Of a stretch of 64,000 nucleotides of DNA, positions 63,401 to 64,000 are shown in pieces. Source of the DNA: Owenia fusiformis (lineage: Eukaryota; Annelida; Polychaeta; Sabellida; Oweniidae); assembly GCA_903813345.2 (NCBI GenBank), contig CAIIXF020000010.1:25258425-25322424 (forward strand), given 5' to 3'. The position numbers were made by a program, and so were the translations under genes. The notes beneath the pieces are model-generated. The model did no database searches. It was not told the DNA's origin and saw nothing but the letters and a program-made list of their open reading frames with translations. How positions within the stretch are numbered: the first letter of the stretch is position 1; every line of letters begins with the position of its first letter.

Positions 63401-64000
63401 AGTTGGCCTGGAAATGCATAGACAAAATTAATTGGGACACATCTCCGTCTGCCCATCAAGCATTTTGATGACAAAGTAGCACGATAATAAAACATAAAAG
63501 TACACACAAATTAGAGATATCCACTGATTTAGAAAAATCTGTTGTTTACCAGAAAAGACATCTCCCATATCACGTCTATTGCGTTTTTGTGCAGCTGCTC
63601 TTCTCTCTTCACGTTGCATTCTCTCTTTATGTTTCCCAAGAAGCCAAAGGACCACAATGCAACCTTAACATAAAAGACATATCTGTTAAAGACAATCTTC
63701 AGAATACAGTAGAAGCATGAAGAATGATTTAATACACAAATTCCATAGGCATCACTTATTCCCCTCTCAACAGTTAGACACCACCATGTGTCATGCTACG
63801 TACAGTTTCTAACTGTATTTAATTTTTTTATTGTTATCTTGAAAACCTGATATTTTCAATAAGGCTTTCATAACTATTAAGAATATTCCAATACATATAA
63901 CGAAGATATATACATTACCTATAAAAAAGATTCCCAGGGCTGTGAATGTCAAAATAAAGGACAATTCACTTCCGACAAAATAGTCAAAATGTTTTGGTCC
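48483..64000 (-). CDS. DUOX: Dual oxidase (DUOX), 3' part; N-terminal peroxidase domain beyond the right edge
   Basis: Minus exons: >64000–63919, 63663–63550, 62564–62359, 61540–61355, 60526–60301, 60141–60048, 59668–59493, 58871–58793, 54796–54591, 54190–53960, 53696–53603, 53442–53111, 53001–52772, 51182–51024, 50266–50111, 49443–49315, 48605–48483; 940 residues, all in phase. Order: first membrane helix, PH-like linker, EF hands [12 protein letters not shown] and [12 protein letters not shown] plus a degenerate third, then six-helix ferric reductase core with haem histidines ([29 protein letters not shown]), FAD motif [16 protein letters not shown] motifs GGGIGVTPF and CGPPPM, and the family end HHYENF. 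The enzyme makes extracellular H2O2 from cytosolic NADPH in response to calcium, with DUOXA as maturation partner. The ~4 kb intron 54796–58793 contains a carboxylesterase gene. Confidence 0.95.
48658..48937. mobile_element. MITE with ccgtcgaacttc ends in the last DUOX intron
   Basis: The left end aggggggatccgtcgaacttc-like sequence is mirrored by gaagttcgacgcccct. The interior has several cgaagtagccccatg motifs and their mirror catggggctatttcg, so most of it folds back. A half copy lies at 25495–25640. Target duplication not clear. It begins 53 bp past the last-exon acceptor. Confidence 0.7.
51445..52130. repeat. Unclassified interspersed repeat in a DUOX intron
   Basis: Begins actagaaattggcaactcc then cggagtagcaaatccc, a head also present at about 54866 and 62615. 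The body has decayed copies of a unit with caatatttgccatctactct and gcagccattttgaatttt. It ends with a gatggacggactgac tract and tactgaacttcgttcat. A further stretch at 52133–52720 continues the unit after a mariner-like tip (aaggtcgttcaataagttc). Confidence 0.55.
54864..55370. repeat. Second copy of the tggcaactc/agtagcaaatccc repeat
   Basis: Starts aaactagaaaatggcaactc, then agagtagcaaatccc. It contains cacaaatcataaagacaatg, as in the copy at 51445, and ends in a short cagatggacagggcc tract. It lies in the DUOX intron downstream of the carboxylesterase. Confidence 0.55.
55520..57657 (-). CDS. Type-B carboxylesterase/cholinesterase-like enzyme, nested in a DUOX intron
   Basis: Two exons: 57657–56060 and 55715–55520, joined in phase; 597 residues, usual for the family. 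An N-terminal hydrophobic stretch ([17 protein letters not shown]) looks like a signal peptide. Oxyanion-hole motif YIHGGAF; nucleophile Ser232 in FGQSAGG; acid Glu362 in GITSHESW; base His492 in RATHADDI. The triad appears complete, so this is likely an active α/β-hydrolase cleaving carboxyl esters in the secretory pathway or outside the cell. N-glycosylation-type NxT/S sites are frequent. The C-terminus ends VKDEI, resembling the ER-retention tails of carboxylesterases (HIEL, KDEL), which would be a variant form. A polyadenylation-type signal follows about 40 bases past the stop (tttatt near 55477 on plus). The substrate cannot be told. Neuroligin-type adhesion is unlikely given the intact triad. 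Confidence 0.92.
62615..62990. repeat. Third copy of the tggcaactc/agtagcaaatccc repeat, truncated
   Basis: Begins actagaaaaaaaactggagt and agcaaatcccactgaac. The body has cagccattttgaatccag and cttgaaaattcc-like stretches related to those in 13640–14345. DUOX intron between exons 2 and 3 of the visible part. Confidence 0.5.
63075..63154. repeat. 25-bp tandem repeat, three copies
   Basis: Unit gatcattgtatgaactttta plus ttgaa starts at 63075, 63100 and 63125, with one difference in the second copy and a partial fourth start at 63150. DUOX intron. Confidence 0.9.

Overview
The window is animal nuclear DNA: AT-rich, with intron-split genes that have GT–AG junctions, and dense in small DNA transposons plus one young tyrosine-recombinase retroelement. 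Gene content (dual oxidase, WHAMM/JMY-type nucleator, V-ATPase A, NAA50) and repeat style suggest an invertebrate, probably a lophotrochozoan and perhaps a bivalve mollusc. The species is inference.

Layout. 1–8216 (+): the 3' part of a WHAMM/JMY-family actin nucleation promoter, from coiled coil through polyproline and WH2 to the acidic tail. 8217–13120: intergenic, holding several non-autonomous transposons. 13121–30944 (−): NAA50, four exons, complete; its last intron carries a ~5 kb Ngaro-type element (15337–20310). 30841–31677: a 133-bp perfect inverted repeat around a 571-bp spacer with a cluster of CACGTG boxes. Each arm holds the same start codon and splice donor, one pointing at NAA50 and one at ATP6V1A. 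31574–45382 (+): ATP6V1A, the catalytic V-ATPase A subunit, 13 exons. 45383–48482: convergent 3' region with a tRNA-like relic. 48483–64000 (−): the 3' two thirds of a dual oxidase (last peroxidase-side membrane helix, EF hands, NADPH oxidase core), 17 exons, reading off the right edge. A complete two-exon carboxylesterase (55520–57657, −) sits in one of its introns.

Genes together. NAA50 and ATP6V1A are head to head and appear to share a bidirectional promoter rich in TFEB/MITF-type (CLEAR-like) E-boxes, which fits a lysosomal V-ATPase gene. I recall the same pair being head-to-head neighbours in human (3q13.31), so the arrangement may be ancient. The other genes are functionally unrelated neighbours.

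The most unusual signal is the mirrored first exon at the NAA50/ATP6V1A promoter: both proteins are predicted to begin MDDIEQAG, encoded by opposite arms of a perfect inverted repeat. Next are an intronic satellite in ATP6V1A built of AGGTCA nuclear-receptor half-sites, and a dispersed repeat pairing a tRNA-like segment with a perfect CRE. All exon junctions were derived by eye from splice signals, reading frame and remembered family sequence. The summed coding lengths of NAA50, ATP6V1A, the carboxylesterase and the visible DUOX part are each multiples of three.
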